From positions 1-29,962 of IMG/VR virus record IMGVR_UViG_3300042894_003506: a stretch of DNA of 29,962 bases. One strand, written 5' to 3'. The stretch comes from a virus. Of the stretch, positions 8,780-17,429 are shown piece by piece. Made by a program: the position numbers and the translations under genes. A model generated the notes under the pieces. It ran no database searches. It worked only from the letters and a program-made list of their open reading frames with translations, and was not told the origin of the DNA. The number at the start of each line of letters is the position of its first letter. Position 1 is the first letter of the stretch.

Positions 8780-8784
8780 AAATA
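8779..8784 (+). promoter_or_regulatory. Possible late box overlapping the gene 55 -10 element
   Basis: TAAATA at 8779-8784 shares its first T with the last base of the sigma-70 TATAAT. If used by gp55 polymerase, gene 55 would also be transcribed late, a positive loop. It could be a chance overlap, because the region is AT-rich. Confidence 0.35.
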
Positions 8785-8805
8785 CATTACGAGGAGACAC
8801 TGCCT

Positions 8806-9798
8806 GTGGCAACATCTAAACGAACGGCATCCACCCTGGATCCGTCAAAATCAATATCATCAACCCCCACTGCACCAAAAGTAAACTATCTCAACAACAG
8901 AGACATTCTCAAAGAGATACATGCCAGTAAAAACACCTACTGCTACTACGTAGATCCTGCGGTAGACAGCCAGTACGACATTATTTTGCCCAGTTTGGAC
9001 AAAATTAACCAACGCACCATAGCCGAAGCTAGACGCAATCGTGCTGATCGACTCAAGCGCGAAGGCACCATTGTGGACCCTGTTAAAATTCCCAATACAG
9101 ACCTAGTGTTCCGTATCAGTTGCTGGGATCATATCCCAATGGCCGAGAAAAAGATTCCAAAATCTGCACAAAAGAAAAAACAAAAAATTGAGGATCTGCT
9201 GGAGTTTGAAGACGAACCCATTGACGATTCCCTGGACGAACTGCTGGATGACGTGGTGTTGAACCCGGTGCGACAGCGACTGAACTTTCCTCCATTTGAA
9301 CACTGGCGCTTAGACGAAAACAAAGAACGATTCTGTGTGGGCCGTAGTCATTGGCGGGGCGATTTAGAAACCGGCTGCTTCAGCAAGGATCACGGCGACA
9401 TGACACGTAAGTTGGCGCACATGTTTATGAAACTGTGCGAAAGATATGCTACAAGGAGTAATTGGCGTGGATACACCTACAACGAAGAAATGCGAGGACA
9501 GGCCTTGCTACAACTCAGTCAAATCGGACTCCAGTTTGATGAATCAAAATCGCAGAACCCTTTTGCGTATTATACTGCCGCTATCACTAACAGCTTTACT
9601 CGCATCCTTAATTTAGAAAAGAAAAGTCAAAACATTCGTGATGACATTTTAGAAATCAATGGACTGAGCCCTAGTTGGACACGACAAAATGCTTCCAAGC
9701 CCAGTATGGCCGCCTTGAGTGGTCCAGTCACTATCACCACTTACATTGTTGACAAGCCTGCGGCAGAGACCGACCCGAACCCAGCCAATACCGTTTGA
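8806..9798 (+). CDS. 55: gp55-like sigma factor for late transcription
   Basis: 330 residues with GTG start and GAGGAG nine bases upstream. Residues from about 195 (DMTRKLAHMFMKLCERYATR, YTYNEEMRGQALLQLSQIGL, FDESKSQNPFAYYTAAITNS, FTRILNLEKKSQNIRDDI) carry the sigma region-2-like helices typical of T4 gp55, including the highly conserved K-S-x-N-P-F-A-Y-(Y/F)-T segment. T4 gp55 has only 185 residues; the extra length is mostly N-terminal: residues 24-90 include NYLNNRDILKEIHASKNTYC, and about 115-150 form a Lys-rich then Asp/Glu-rich segment. The last 25 residues are Pro/Thr-rich, and I see no clear hydrophobic clamp-binding tail like that of T4. It should direct polymerase to the TAAATA late promoters in this window. 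It is divergent from the baseplate operon. Confidence 0.9.
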   Translation: MATSKRTASTLDPSKSISSTPTAPKVNYLNNRDILKEIHASKNTYCYYVDPAVDSQYDIILPSLDKINQRTIAEARRNRADRLKREGTIVDPVKIPNTDLVFRISCWDHIPMAEKKIPKSAQKKKQKIEDLLEFEDEPIDDSLDELLDDVVLNPVRQRLNFPPFEHWRLDENKERFCVGRSHWRGDLETGCFSKDHGDMTRKLAHMFMKLCERYATRSNWRGYTYNEEMRGQALLQLSQIGLQFDESKSQNPFAYYTAAITNSFTRILNLEKKSQNIRDDILEINGLSPSWTRQNASKPSMAALSGPVTITTYIVDKPAAETDPNPANTV

Positions 9799-9868
9799 AT
9801 CTTGCCATAACGGTTGTTTCTCAGCAACACAGGTAGTACAATAATAGTTGGTATTACCTTATATAACT

Positions 9869-10885
9869 ATGTCCAATCTATTTAAAAAAGCCGCAATCTT
9901 TACCGACATTCACTTTGGACTCAAGTCAAACAGCACCCTGCACAACGAAGACTGTTTGGCTTTTGTCAAGTGGGCCACTGCCAAAGCAAAAGAAGAAGGT
10001 TGCGAAACCTGTTTGTTCTTGGGCGACTGGCACAACAATCGATCAAGCCTAAACATTGTCACCCTAAACTACAGTTTGCAAGCACTGGAGCACATGAATG
10101 ACAACTTTGAACGTGTTTATTTTATTCCTGGCAATCACGACCTGTACTATCGCGACAAACGAGATATACAAAGTGTGGAATGGGCCAAGCATCTCCCCAA
10201 TATTGAAATATGCAATGATTGGACCACCATTGGTGATGTGGTCATTGCTCCTTGGCTGTGTGGCGACGACCATAAACGTATTCCAAAACTAACAGGCAAA
10301 TACATGTTCGGGCACTTTGAACTGCCTGGATACATGATGAATGCCATGGTAGAGATGCCAGATCACGGAGAGATCCGCAGAGAAGACTTCAACAACTTTG
10401 AACATGTGTTTACCGGACACTTTCACAAACGTCAGACCAAAAAGAACATTACCTACATTGGCAACTGCTTTCCACACAACTATGCTGATGCCGGAGACGA
10501 CGAACGTGGCATGACAGTGTTAGAGTGGGGACAGGATCCTGTGTATCATGCTTGGCCTGCGCAGCCACGCTATCGTGTGCTAGGCCTGAGCTCGGTTATC
10601 GACAATGCTGCCATTGTGCTAGCAAAAGACATGCATGTTCGAGTGCAGTTAGACATTGAGATCAGTTATGAAGAAGCCAACTTCATCAAAGAAACCTATA
10701 TTAAAGAATATCAATTGAGAGAAATGGCTCTAATCCCAAATAAAAATTCTGGTGTCGACACAGACATGGCACCTGGAGAAGTAAAGTTTGAATCTGTTGA
10801 TCAAATTGTTACCGATCAACTTACAAATATTGAGAGTGAATTTTACGATCCAAAATTGTTGTTAAAGATCTATCAAAATCTATGA
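9869..10885 (+). CDS. 47: gp47 recombination endonuclease subunit (Mre11/SbcD family)
   Basis: 338 residues from ATG 9869; an upstream TTG would add seven residues but has no better ribosome site. The calcineurin-type phosphoesterase motifs are in order: FTDIHFG (D13, H15), GDWH (D53, H55), GNHD (N89, H90, D91), GHFELPG, and GHFH (H184, H186). These bind the two metal ions of the Mre11/SbcD nuclease. With gp46 it forms the complex that resects DNA ends for recombination-dependent phage replication. No good Shine-Dalgarno sequence is seen; TTATATAACTATG precedes the coding region. Its stop overlaps the next ATG as ATGA. Two accessory genes separate it from gp46. In T4 small genes also lie between 47 and 46, so this is a known insertion place. 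Confidence 0.93.
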   Translation: MSNLFKKAAIFTDIHFGLKSNSTLHNEDCLAFVKWATAKAKEEGCETCLFLGDWHNNRSSLNIVTLNYSLQALEHMNDNFERVYFIPGNHDLYYRDKRDIQSVEWAKHLPNIEICNDWTTIGDVVIAPWLCGDDHKRIPKLTGKYMFGHFELPGYMMNAMVEMPDHGEIRREDFNNFEHVFTGHFHKRQTKKNITYIGNCFPHNYADAGDDERGMTVLEWGQDPVYHAWPAQPRYRVLGLSSVIDNAAIVLAKDMHVRVQLDIEISYEEANFIKETYIKEYQLREMALIPNKNSGVDTDMAPGEVKFESVDQIVTDQLTNIESEFYDPKLLLKIYQNL

Positions 10886-11682
10886 TCTATTGTGTTTGGT
10901 ATCCTAGCGGAGGATTTGGTCACTTTGTTAATGCAGTGTTAACATTGCATGGCAACAACTTTATGAGACCAAAAAAATCATTGGGATTTTCTTCAACTGG
11001 CGATAGTCATAGTCTAGATCTAATTGCTCCTAAATATACCAAGGATTGTTGGCCCGGAGGAATAGAATTCCTTGATGATAAAAATTACTGTGTTCTAGTT
11101 GACAACGGAATTGATAATGAATCAGATCTGTTTAAATCTGAGTTTCCGGGTGCAGTCACTATCAAAATTTGTTATTGTAAATACAGTTGGCCAGTGGTTG
11201 CTCGTACCATGATTGAAAAAGCCATGAGGAGTAGCATTAAAAAACAGTTGCCCATTGATGGGTGGAACACTGACGAGCCATGGGCACATCGAGAAAAATA
11301 TTTTTTATATCTGCGTGATCATCCACTACGATCTGCATGGCGCGAATCAGATGAAAATTCTCTTGATGTAGCAGAATTATATGTTGACTACGAAGAATGC
11401 CATACTATATTAAACTCTATTGTAAAAACAGGCGATTTTCATAATTTGTGGGCAGAGTGGCGCAAGGCAAATGCCAAATACATTGATCCCGTGGTAACTG
11501 CAAATACAGTACTATCTTACGTGTTGGCTAAACAATCCAAAGATCTAACAGATATTACAGATATCTGGACTCAAGCCGTAGTATATTACTACATTTGGTT
11601 AAAGTACAACATTGAAATACCACACAACGATTTTGCTGACTTTTTTACCAATACAGACCAAATTCAGAATATAATTGCATGA
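10882..11682 (+). CDS. Unknown accessory protein with Gly-rich N-terminal loop
   Basis: 266 residues, starting at an ATGA overlap with gp47 and ending in an ATGA overlap with the next gene. The first strand and loop, MIYCVWYPSGGFGHFVNAVL, then KKSLGFSSTGDSHSLDLIAP and NYCVLVDNGIDNES, suggest an alpha/beta protein whose first Gly-rich loop could bind a phosphate or nucleotide; a sulfotransferase-like fold is possible, but no definite PAPS motif is visible. VTIKICYCKYSWPVVARTMI and EKYFLYLRDHPLRSAWRESD look like conserved core segments. Codon use is visibly AT-richer than in gp46/gp47, consistent with later acquisition. I do not recognise the function. Position beside the SGNH-like and radical-SAM genes suggests a shared modification pathway. 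Confidence 0.8.
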   Translation: MIYCVWYPSGGFGHFVNAVLTLHGNNFMRPKKSLGFSSTGDSHSLDLIAPKYTKDCWPGGIEFLDDKNYCVLVDNGIDNESDLFKSEFPGAVTIKICYCKYSWPVVARTMIEKAMRSSIKKQLPIDGWNTDEPWAHREKYFLYLRDHPLRSAWRESDENSLDVAELYVDYEECHTILNSIVKTGDFHNLWAEWRKANAKYIDPVVTANTVLSYVLAKQSKDLTDITDIWTQAVVYYYIWLKYNIEIPHNDFADFFTNTDQIQNIIA

Positions 11683-12431
11683 GATTATTGACATTAGCAG
11701 ATGGGTATGGGGATAGTATTGCTGTTCCTGGCTGGTATCCAAAATATTGGAAATGGCCCGAAATCATCAAGTTGATGACCAAGGAACTAGAGCTCAACAA
11801 CTACAGCAGATATGGTGCCGGAAACGAGTTTATTGTTAATCAACTAAAGCAAAATATCAATTCTGCCGATGTGGTAATAATACAATGGGCTCAGCCAAAT
11901 AGATTAGATTTAGTTCTTGCTCATAACAATCCAGTATTCTGGAACGACGTTATTGCCAGTGATCCTATGTATAAAGATAATGTAGTCAGTTGCGGTAAAT
12001 ATAAGTTCTGGATCAGTAGTGCATCCACTACCGATGAGGTACAGAAATATCATCATCAATATATTTCGGTTGATCAACACCAACTAAGGTCGCAACATTA
12101 TGTTGAGTATGCTAAACTACTACTTGAACAGCACAGCATTGATTATCGATTTATGCTTGTCGACAATAGCGAATATCTTGAAATTGATGCAAATTGGATT
12201 TGTCACGAGCCGTTAAAGGGCATGAGTGACTTTAAACGTAAAAGTAAATATTCTGATTTAGATTTAGGTATTGTACAACCTACGCCGTTGGTAGCGTTTG
12301 ATTTTATCAAACAGTATGTTATGCCCAGTATCGAGTTGACTTGGCGTAACAGTAGAGAAATTGATGCAGTAGAAAACATGCTGTATCGTCATTATCAAGA
12401 AGCAATAAAGACACGGAATGATAAAATTTAA
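11679..12431 (+). CDS. SGNH/GDSL hydrolase-like protein, catalytic His apparently lost
   Basis: 250 residues. The N-terminus MRLLTLADGYGDSIAVPGW has a G-D-S block I, RYGAGNEFIVNQLKQ resembles the G-x-N block, and VVIIQWAQPNRLDL resembles the strand after it, all in the order of SGNH hydrolases. Near the C-terminus DLGIVQPTPLVAFDFIKQYV lines up with the D-x-x-H-P end of related phage proteins, but the His position reads Gln. It may thus be a non-catalytic relative or use another residue. The gene starts as ATGA within the end of the previous gene and overlaps gp46 by 14 bases. It is AT-rich like its upstream neighbour. The family assignment is tentative; the coding call is firm. Confidence 0.75.
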   Translation: MRLLTLADGYGDSIAVPGWYPKYWKWPEIIKLMTKELELNNYSRYGAGNEFIVNQLKQNINSADVVIIQWAQPNRLDLVLAHNNPVFWNDVIASDPMYKDNVVSCGKYKFWISSASTTDEVQKYHHQYISVDQHQLRSQHYVEYAKLLLEQHSIDYRFMLVDNSEYLEIDANWICHEPLKGMSDFKRKSKYSDLDLGIVQPTPLVAFDFIKQYVMPSIELTWRNSREIDAVENMLYRHYQEAIKTRNDKI

Positions 12432-14499
12432 AAATTTAACTGTTAAAAACTTTATGAGTGTGGGCAATGCCACACAAGGCATTGGGTTTGATCGCAACGA
12501 CCTTACCTTGGTGTTGGGAGAAAATCTAGACCTGGGCGGTGACGGATCACGCAATGGTACTGGCAAAACCACAATCATCAATGCCTTGAGTTATGCCTTG
12601 TATGGCAACGCATTAAGTAATATTCGCAAGGACAATCTTGTAAACAAGACCAATGGCAAAGGCATGTTGGTCAGTTTAGACTTTGTGGTCAACGGACAGG
12701 AGTACAAGATTGAACGTGGACGAAAACCAAATGTGTTGCGATTCTATGTCAACAATGAAGCACAAGTGGTCACCGACGAAGCGCAAGGCGACAGTCGAGA
12801 AACTCAAGATGCCATCGAACGTGTGATGAACATGAGTCACGACATGTTCAAACATGTGCTGGCATTGAATACCTATACCGAACCGTTCTTGAGTTTAAAA
12901 GCCAATGACCAACGCAACATCATCGAGCAGTTGTTGGGTATTACCTTGCTTTCAGAACGTGCAGACGCTATCAAAGAACTCAACCGGCAGACCAAAGACA
13001 GCATCTCACAAGAAGAATTTCGTATCCGTGCTGAGCAAGAAGCCAACAAGCGCATTGAAGAACAGATTGAAAGTTTGAAACGCAGGCAAGTGCTTTGGCA
13101 GAAAAAGTACGACAGTGATGTGGCATATCTAGTTGCCCAGTATGATGATCTAGCAAAAATTGACATTGAAGTGGAACTGCTGGCTCACAAAGATCTATCT
13201 GTGTGGACCACAAGGAAACAACAACAAGATGCGTATACTGCACTTGTTGGTCGACAAACTGCTTGGCGACAAAAACAACACAAAGACATTGGCGAGTTGG
13301 AACTAACTTATAACAATCTCAGTCATATTGATATCACAGCAGAACTACAAGCACATGTGAACTTGGCCGCTTATACACAACAAGCCAAGGACATTGTGGA
13401 TCTTGAAAAACTGATTGCTAGGTGCGTTGCCGATGAGGCAAAAGAACAAAAAGCCGTTGATAAACTCAAAATTGAAATTGAAGAACTAAAAAATCACAAG
13501 TGTTATGCATGTGGTCAAGACTTCCACGACGCCACGCACGAAACGGTGTTGGCAACAAAAGAGAAAGCCCTACAAGAAGCCGCACTGCAGGCTTTGAGTA
13601 CTAATAGTCAATGGATGGAAAATACAGATGCATTGCAAGCACTGGGTGTGTTGGGCACTAAACCTACCACACACTACCAAACAGAAACAGAAGCTATTCG
13701 TCACTCAAGTGAACTAGAAAACATTCAGCACAAGATTGATGCAAAACATGCGGAAATAGATCCTTATGCCGAACAACTGGCAGAGCACACACCGGTAGAA
13801 GTTGGCACACAACCTATCACACACTACGATACAGAAGCACAGGCTGTTGATCACCGCAGTCGTATGAACACGTTACTGACACAAATTGCTACCAAAGGCG
13901 AAGAACGGGATCCTTACACTGAACAGATTACAGAAATGCAACAACAAGCCCTGCAAACTGTCAGCTACGATACACTTAACGATCTCACAAGACTACAAGA
14001 ACATCAAGACTTCTTGCTCAAACTATTAACAAGTAAAGATAGTTTTGTACGCAAGAAGATTATTGATCAAAACTTGAGTTATCTGAACGCACGACTCACA
14101 CACTACTTGGATCGTATTGGGTTGCCACATACTGTGAAGTTCCAAAACGATTTGAGTGTGATGATTGAAGAACTGGGTCGTGAACTAGACTTTGATAACT
14201 TATCGCGTGGTGAACGTAACCGATTGATCCTATCAATGAGTTGGGCGTTCCGTGATGTATGGGAAAGTTTGTACTCACCAATCAACTTGTTGTTCATTGA
14301 CGAGCTGATTGACAACGGCCTAGACACACAAGGTGTGGAAAATGCCCTGGCATTGCTTAAGAAAATGAGCCGAGAACGTTGCAAGAGTATATGGCTGGTA
14401 TCGCATAGAGACGAACTTGCTGGTCGTGTAGAGAACATTCTCAAAGTTGTTAAAGAAAACGGGTTTACCAGTTATAATACAGATGTTGAAACAGTTTGA
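12418..14499 (+). CDS. 46: gp46 recombination endonuclease subunit (Rad50/SbcC family)
   Basis: 693 residues, longer than T4 gp46 (560). Walker A is RNGTGKTT with K50, preceded by GENLDLGGDG. The zinc hook is C362-Y-A-C365 at the tip of a long coiled coil (about 180-560). The ABC signature is LSRGERNRL near 595, Walker B is LLFIDEL near 625 followed by the D-loop IDNGLD, and the switch His is in WLVSHRDE. It is the ATPase that pairs with gp47 to process DNA ends. The coiled coil contains internal duplications: PTTHYQTETEAIRHSSELEN repeats as PITHYDTEAQAVDHRSRMNT, and a second pair lies before the hook. Codon use is GC-richer than the accessory genes on either side. It overlaps its neighbours at both ends. 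Confidence 0.95.
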   Translation: MIKFKNLTVKNFMSVGNATQGIGFDRNDLTLVLGENLDLGGDGSRNGTGKTTIINALSYALYGNALSNIRKDNLVNKTNGKGMLVSLDFVVNGQEYKIERGRKPNVLRFYVNNEAQVVTDEAQGDSRETQDAIERVMNMSHDMFKHVLALNTYTEPFLSLKANDQRNIIEQLLGITLLSERADAIKELNRQTKDSISQEEFRIRAEQEANKRIEEQIESLKRRQVLWQKKYDSDVAYLVAQYDDLAKIDIEVELLAHKDLSVWTTRKQQQDAYTALVGRQTAWRQKQHKDIGELELTYNNLSHIDITAELQAHVNLAAYTQQAKDIVDLEKLIARCVADEAKEQKAVDKLKIEIEELKNHKCYACGQDFHDATHETVLATKEKALQEAALQALSTNSQWMENTDALQALGVLGTKPTTHYQTETEAIRHSSELENIQHKIDAKHAEIDPYAEQLAEHTPVEVGTQPITHYDTEAQAVDHRSRMNTLLTQIATKGEERDPYTEQITEMQQQALQTVSYDTLNDLTRLQEHQDFLLKLLTSKDSFVRKKIIDQNLSYLNARLTHYLDRIGLPHTVKFQNDLSVMIEELGRELDFDNLSRGERNRLILSMSWAFRDVWESLYSPINLLFIDELIDNGLDTQGVENALALLKKMSRERCKSIWLVSHRDELAGRVENILKVVKENGFTSYNTDVETV

Positions 14500-15403
14500 T
14501 CTAGAACAAGTTCGTGTGTTGCACATTGAACCTACTACCGTGTGTAATGCCAGTTGCCCTCAATGCGGTCGCGAGAATTCTGCATTCTATCAGGATTCAA
14601 TTCATCGTAGTGAGATTAGATTAGAAAACATACATCAATTATGGCCAGTTGAGCACATTCCTACATTGGAAAAAATGTTCATGTGTGGCAACTTTGGTGA
14701 ACCAGCAGCGGCACAAGATATTGTTGAAATTTACAAATATTTTAGACAGCACAACCCAACAATCGTATTAGGCATGAATACCAATGGTAGTATTCGCACT
14801 CCTGCATGGTGGCGAGAACTAGCACAACTTTTTAATCAAACATATGACTATGTTGTTTTTAGTATAGATGGACTGGAAGACACTAATAATATCTACAGAC
14901 GTAATACTCACTGGTCTAAAATTATAGAGAATGCACAGGCGTTTATTGACGCTGGTGGATCAGCGCACTGGGATATGTTAGTATACGAGCACAATCAGCA
15001 TCAAGTAGACGCTGCTCAACATCTGGCCCAGAGCATGGGATTTAATTGGTTTAGAGCCAAAGTCAGTAAGCGATTCCAAAGTACTCCAGTTGAGTTTTTG
15101 AATCCACCAAACGGATATAACTTACCCAACGTTAGTACGTTAAATACACAGATTAGTTGCCATGCTCTCAATGAGCAGAGTGTTTACGTCGCAGCCGATG
15201 GTAGTTTATTGCCATGTTGTTGGTTTGGTGCTGAAGTGTTTACATTAGATAGTCAAGCAAAATACTTGCTCACCGATTGGAATCAAAAATTAGTGCCAAG
15301 TTGGCACAAATCCCCGCATAGAATTTGTCGTTCAACATGTAGTCAAGACACAAACGGAACAAGTTTTAGCAAGCAATGGAAAATAGAAGAACAACTAAAA
15401 TGA
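14483..15403 (+). CDS. Radical SAM protein 1 with SPASM/twitch-like Cys-rich end
   Basis: 306 residues from ATG 14483, which overlaps the end of gp46 by 17 bases. The [4Fe-4S] motif is C21-x3-C25-x2-C28 (TTVCNASCPQCGREN). It is followed by FMCGNFGEPAAAQDI (the glycine-rich S-adenosylmethionine region), LGMNTNGSIR and FSIDGLEDTNNIYRRNT, giving a normal radical-SAM barrel. The C-terminal Cys (SCHALNEQ, DGSLLPCCWFG, CRSTC) suggest a second cluster, as in SPASM/twitch enzymes such as those maturing peptides or modifying sugars. It is a clear paralogue of the radical-SAM half of the gene at 17422 (shared YRRNT and EHNQHQVD-A). Its stop overlaps the next ATG as ATGA. The substrate is unknown. Confidence 0.88.
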   Translation: MLKQFDLEQVRVLHIEPTTVCNASCPQCGRENSAFYQDSIHRSEIRLENIHQLWPVEHIPTLEKMFMCGNFGEPAAAQDIVEIYKYFRQHNPTIVLGMNTNGSIRTPAWWRELAQLFNQTYDYVVFSIDGLEDTNNIYRRNTHWSKIIENAQAFIDAGGSAHWDMLVYEHNQHQVDAAQHLAQSMGFNWFRAKVSKRFQSTPVEFLNPPNGYNLPNVSTLNTQISCHALNEQSVYVAADGSLLPCCWFGAEVFTLDSQAKYLLTDWNQKLVPSWHKSPHRICRSTCSQDTNGTSFSKQWKIEEQLK

Positions 15404-16899
15404 TATATGATGTAATAATTCTAAGTGTCCCAAGGATCGCGCCGGTTCGTCCACAATCTGCGCCAGGCATTCTCAAATCTTTATGTAATCAAACTGGCAA
15501 AACTAGCCGTGTGTTGGATATCAACAAAGATTTTTTTATTAACTTTGTAAAAACTCACGGGCAAGCTGCTAAAGAAATTGATGATTATTTTGTGTTGTTT
15601 GATAAAATATTATCGCCCGAGACTTCTATAGTTTATCAAACCTGGATTGACCAATGGGTCAATACCGTACTGAAACACCGCCCTACGGTATTGTGTATTA
15701 GCGTTTTCAGTTGGCAATGTCAGAGATTTGTTTCAGATTTGTTAAACAAAATACGTCCAGTGTATAATGGTACAATCATAGTAGGTGGGCAAGGATTAGT
15801 CAGAAGTCAAAATATGAGTTCGCATTGGGCCCCAGTTGCTACATATGCCGAATCTTTGCTGTCAGCAGGTCTAATTGACTATTATCTCAAGGGTGAGACT
15901 GAAAATACGTTTCCGAAATTTTTAGCAGGTGAACGTAACCTTCCGGGTCTGAATAACTCAAGTCCAACGCCGCTAACGGATGCAAACTTGATTCCGTTTG
16001 CAGACTATAGTGATTTAGACATCGAATCATATCAAAATGGATATCTCGGGGGAGTATTACCAATAGAAAGCTGCCGAGGTTGTGTACGGAGTTGTATTTT
16101 TTGTGAGATGAGTTCCGAGCACGGGTCCTACCGGGCACGACAGGGGTCTCTGCTAGGGCAGGAAATGATACATTACTACGAACGTTACAAAGTACAACAT
16201 TTTTATTTTCATGATGATTTAATCAACGGAGATTTACAAGACTTTGATGAATTTTTAGATACCATCCTCAAGTACTACAAACAAAAAAATCTGCCAGATA
16301 GATATTTTTCGATCAGTGGGTATTGGATCATTAGGTCAATGCGGCAATTTGACGAAAACAAATTTCATAAGTTTTGGAGGGCAGGAGGAAATACCTTGGT
16401 CACTGGCGTAGAAACTGGCAGTGATAGATTACGTAAAAAAATGCGCAAGGGGTTTACCAATTTGGATTTAGAGTTCAATCTTGAACAACTGACCAAATAC
16501 AAAATGAAGTTTTACTTTATGTTAATTTCTGGTCTGCCTGGAGAGACCCTGGAAGATTTTGACAATACATTAAACATGTTAACCAAATGGCAACGTTTTG
16601 TAGCATCTGGTAGTATAATTGGAATTAACTTAGGCACCACTGCCACAATTGAGCCCGGAACTGAAATTTACAACAACTATGAGAAATACAATTTAGTAGG
16701 TCTTAAAGAACAACGTCCGCAAAGTATTAACTGGATGTGCACCGAAACACCTGAATTAGACTATAAAGAGCGTGTGCGCAGACGAGTAATACTTCAAGAG
16801 CACGTGGTTAAACTAGGTTATCCTTTGTGGAAAGGGGATGATCATTTAAAAATTATCATCGACAAGTACAAAGAAAATATCGAAGTGTGGGAGGGATAA
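15400..16899 (+). CDS. Radical SAM protein 2 with B12-domain-like N-terminus
   Basis: 499 residues from ATG 15400. Residues 1-180 have the Rossmann pattern of the N-terminal domain found in B12-type radical-SAM enzymes (SVPRIAPVRPQSAPGILKSL, TSRVLDINKDFF, TVLCISVFSWQCQRF, GTIIVGGQGLV), but I find no D-x-H-x-x-G cobalamin ligand, so B12 binding is doubtful. The [4Fe-4S] motif is C228-x3-C232-x2-C235 (CVRSCIFC), with an additional Cys at 225. FYFHDDLINGDLQDFDEFLD, FSISGYWIIR, GVETGSDRLRKKMRKGFTNL and FMLISGLPGETLEDF are typical of the large radical-SAM/B12 class. It overlaps neighbours by 4 and 1 bases. No iron-sulfur SPASM end is seen. The reaction is unknown. Confidence 0.88.
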   Translation: MIYDVIILSVPRIAPVRPQSAPGILKSLCNQTGKTSRVLDINKDFFINFVKTHGQAAKEIDDYFVLFDKILSPETSIVYQTWIDQWVNTVLKHRPTVLCISVFSWQCQRFVSDLLNKIRPVYNGTIIVGGQGLVRSQNMSSHWAPVATYAESLLSAGLIDYYLKGETENTFPKFLAGERNLPGLNNSSPTPLTDANLIPFADYSDLDIESYQNGYLGGVLPIESCRGCVRSCIFCEMSSEHGSYRARQGSLLGQEMIHYYERYKVQHFYFHDDLINGDLQDFDEFLDTILKYYKQKNLPDRYFSISGYWIIRSMRQFDENKFHKFWRAGGNTLVTGVETGSDRLRKKMRKGFTNLDLEFNLEQLTKYKMKFYFMLISGLPGETLEDFDNTLNMLTKWQRFVASGSIIGINLGTTATIEPGTEIYNNYEKYNLVGLKEQRPQSINWMCTETPELDYKERVRRRVILQEHVVKLGYPLWKGDDHLKIIIDKYKENIEVWEG

Positions 16900-17429
16900 T
16901 GCAACTATCCATAGACTTTGATTACAACAATTTTTTTTCTATTCCAGACGTAAAAATTTTTGTAGATGATGTATGTTTACATCAAGGCAACATAAATAAA
17001 CATTTCAATTTTAATATCGATATCATAGACGGACCACATTGTCTTGCTATTCATCACTACAACAAAAAAACAGATTGGACCACAGTAGATCAAGATCATC
17101 ATGTGTTTATTAAAAAGATTTGTTTTGATCAAATTGATCTAGACCAAATTGATTATTGCAAACTTACACACTTGGGCAAGTTCTACCCCGAGTATGAATC
17201 CAGTTATCTTGCAAGTTGCCGTGTTCAAGGACTAGATCTTCCAGAATTTATTTGCCCCAATCATTATCTTGGACATAACGGCGTATGGAAGTTAAATTTT
17301 GAATCTCCGGAACTGTTATGGATTATAAAACAACAGAATCCCAGTGGCATGCATCTTGAAGACACGATGTTTTCCACAAGCGATCACGTGTTGCAAGAAA
17401 TAAAAGATTTTTTTAAATTAAATGTTTGA
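16899..17429 (+). CDS. Small unknown protein, probable beta-sandwich
   Basis: 176 residues from ATG 16899, whose A is also the last base of the previous stop (TAATG), with GGGAGGG just upstream. The sequence alternates short strands: SIPDVKIFVDDVCLHQGNIN, FNFNIDIIDGPHCLAIHHYN, VFIKKICFDQIDLDQIDYCK, then NHYLGHNGVWKLNFESPELL. This resembles the beta-sandwich, carbohydrate-binding-like proteins that accompany accessory genes in marine phages, but no specific ligand motif is clear. It is sandwiched between radical-SAM genes 2 and 3 with overlaps at both ends, so it probably works with them, for example as a substrate-binding partner. The family assignment is inference. Confidence 0.8.
   Translation: MQLSIDFDYNNFFSIPDVKIFVDDVCLHQGNINKHFNFNIDIIDGPHCLAIHHYNKKTDWTTVDQDHHVFIKKICFDQIDLDQIDYCKLTHLGKFYPEYESSYLASCRVQGLDLPEFICPNHYLGHNGVWKLNFESPELLWIIKQQNPSGMHLEDTMFSTSDHVLQEIKDFFKLNV

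Noticed and set aside
9799-9868. Clear promoter or terminator between genes 55 and 47
   Set aside because: A short CCGTT/AACGG pairing and TATATAAC near the start are present, but neither is strong enough to call; cotranscription from the gene 55 promoter is as likely.
12241-12255. TAAATA inside coding sequence at about 12246
   Set aside because: It lies far from any gene start and is expected by chance in AT-rich coding DNA.
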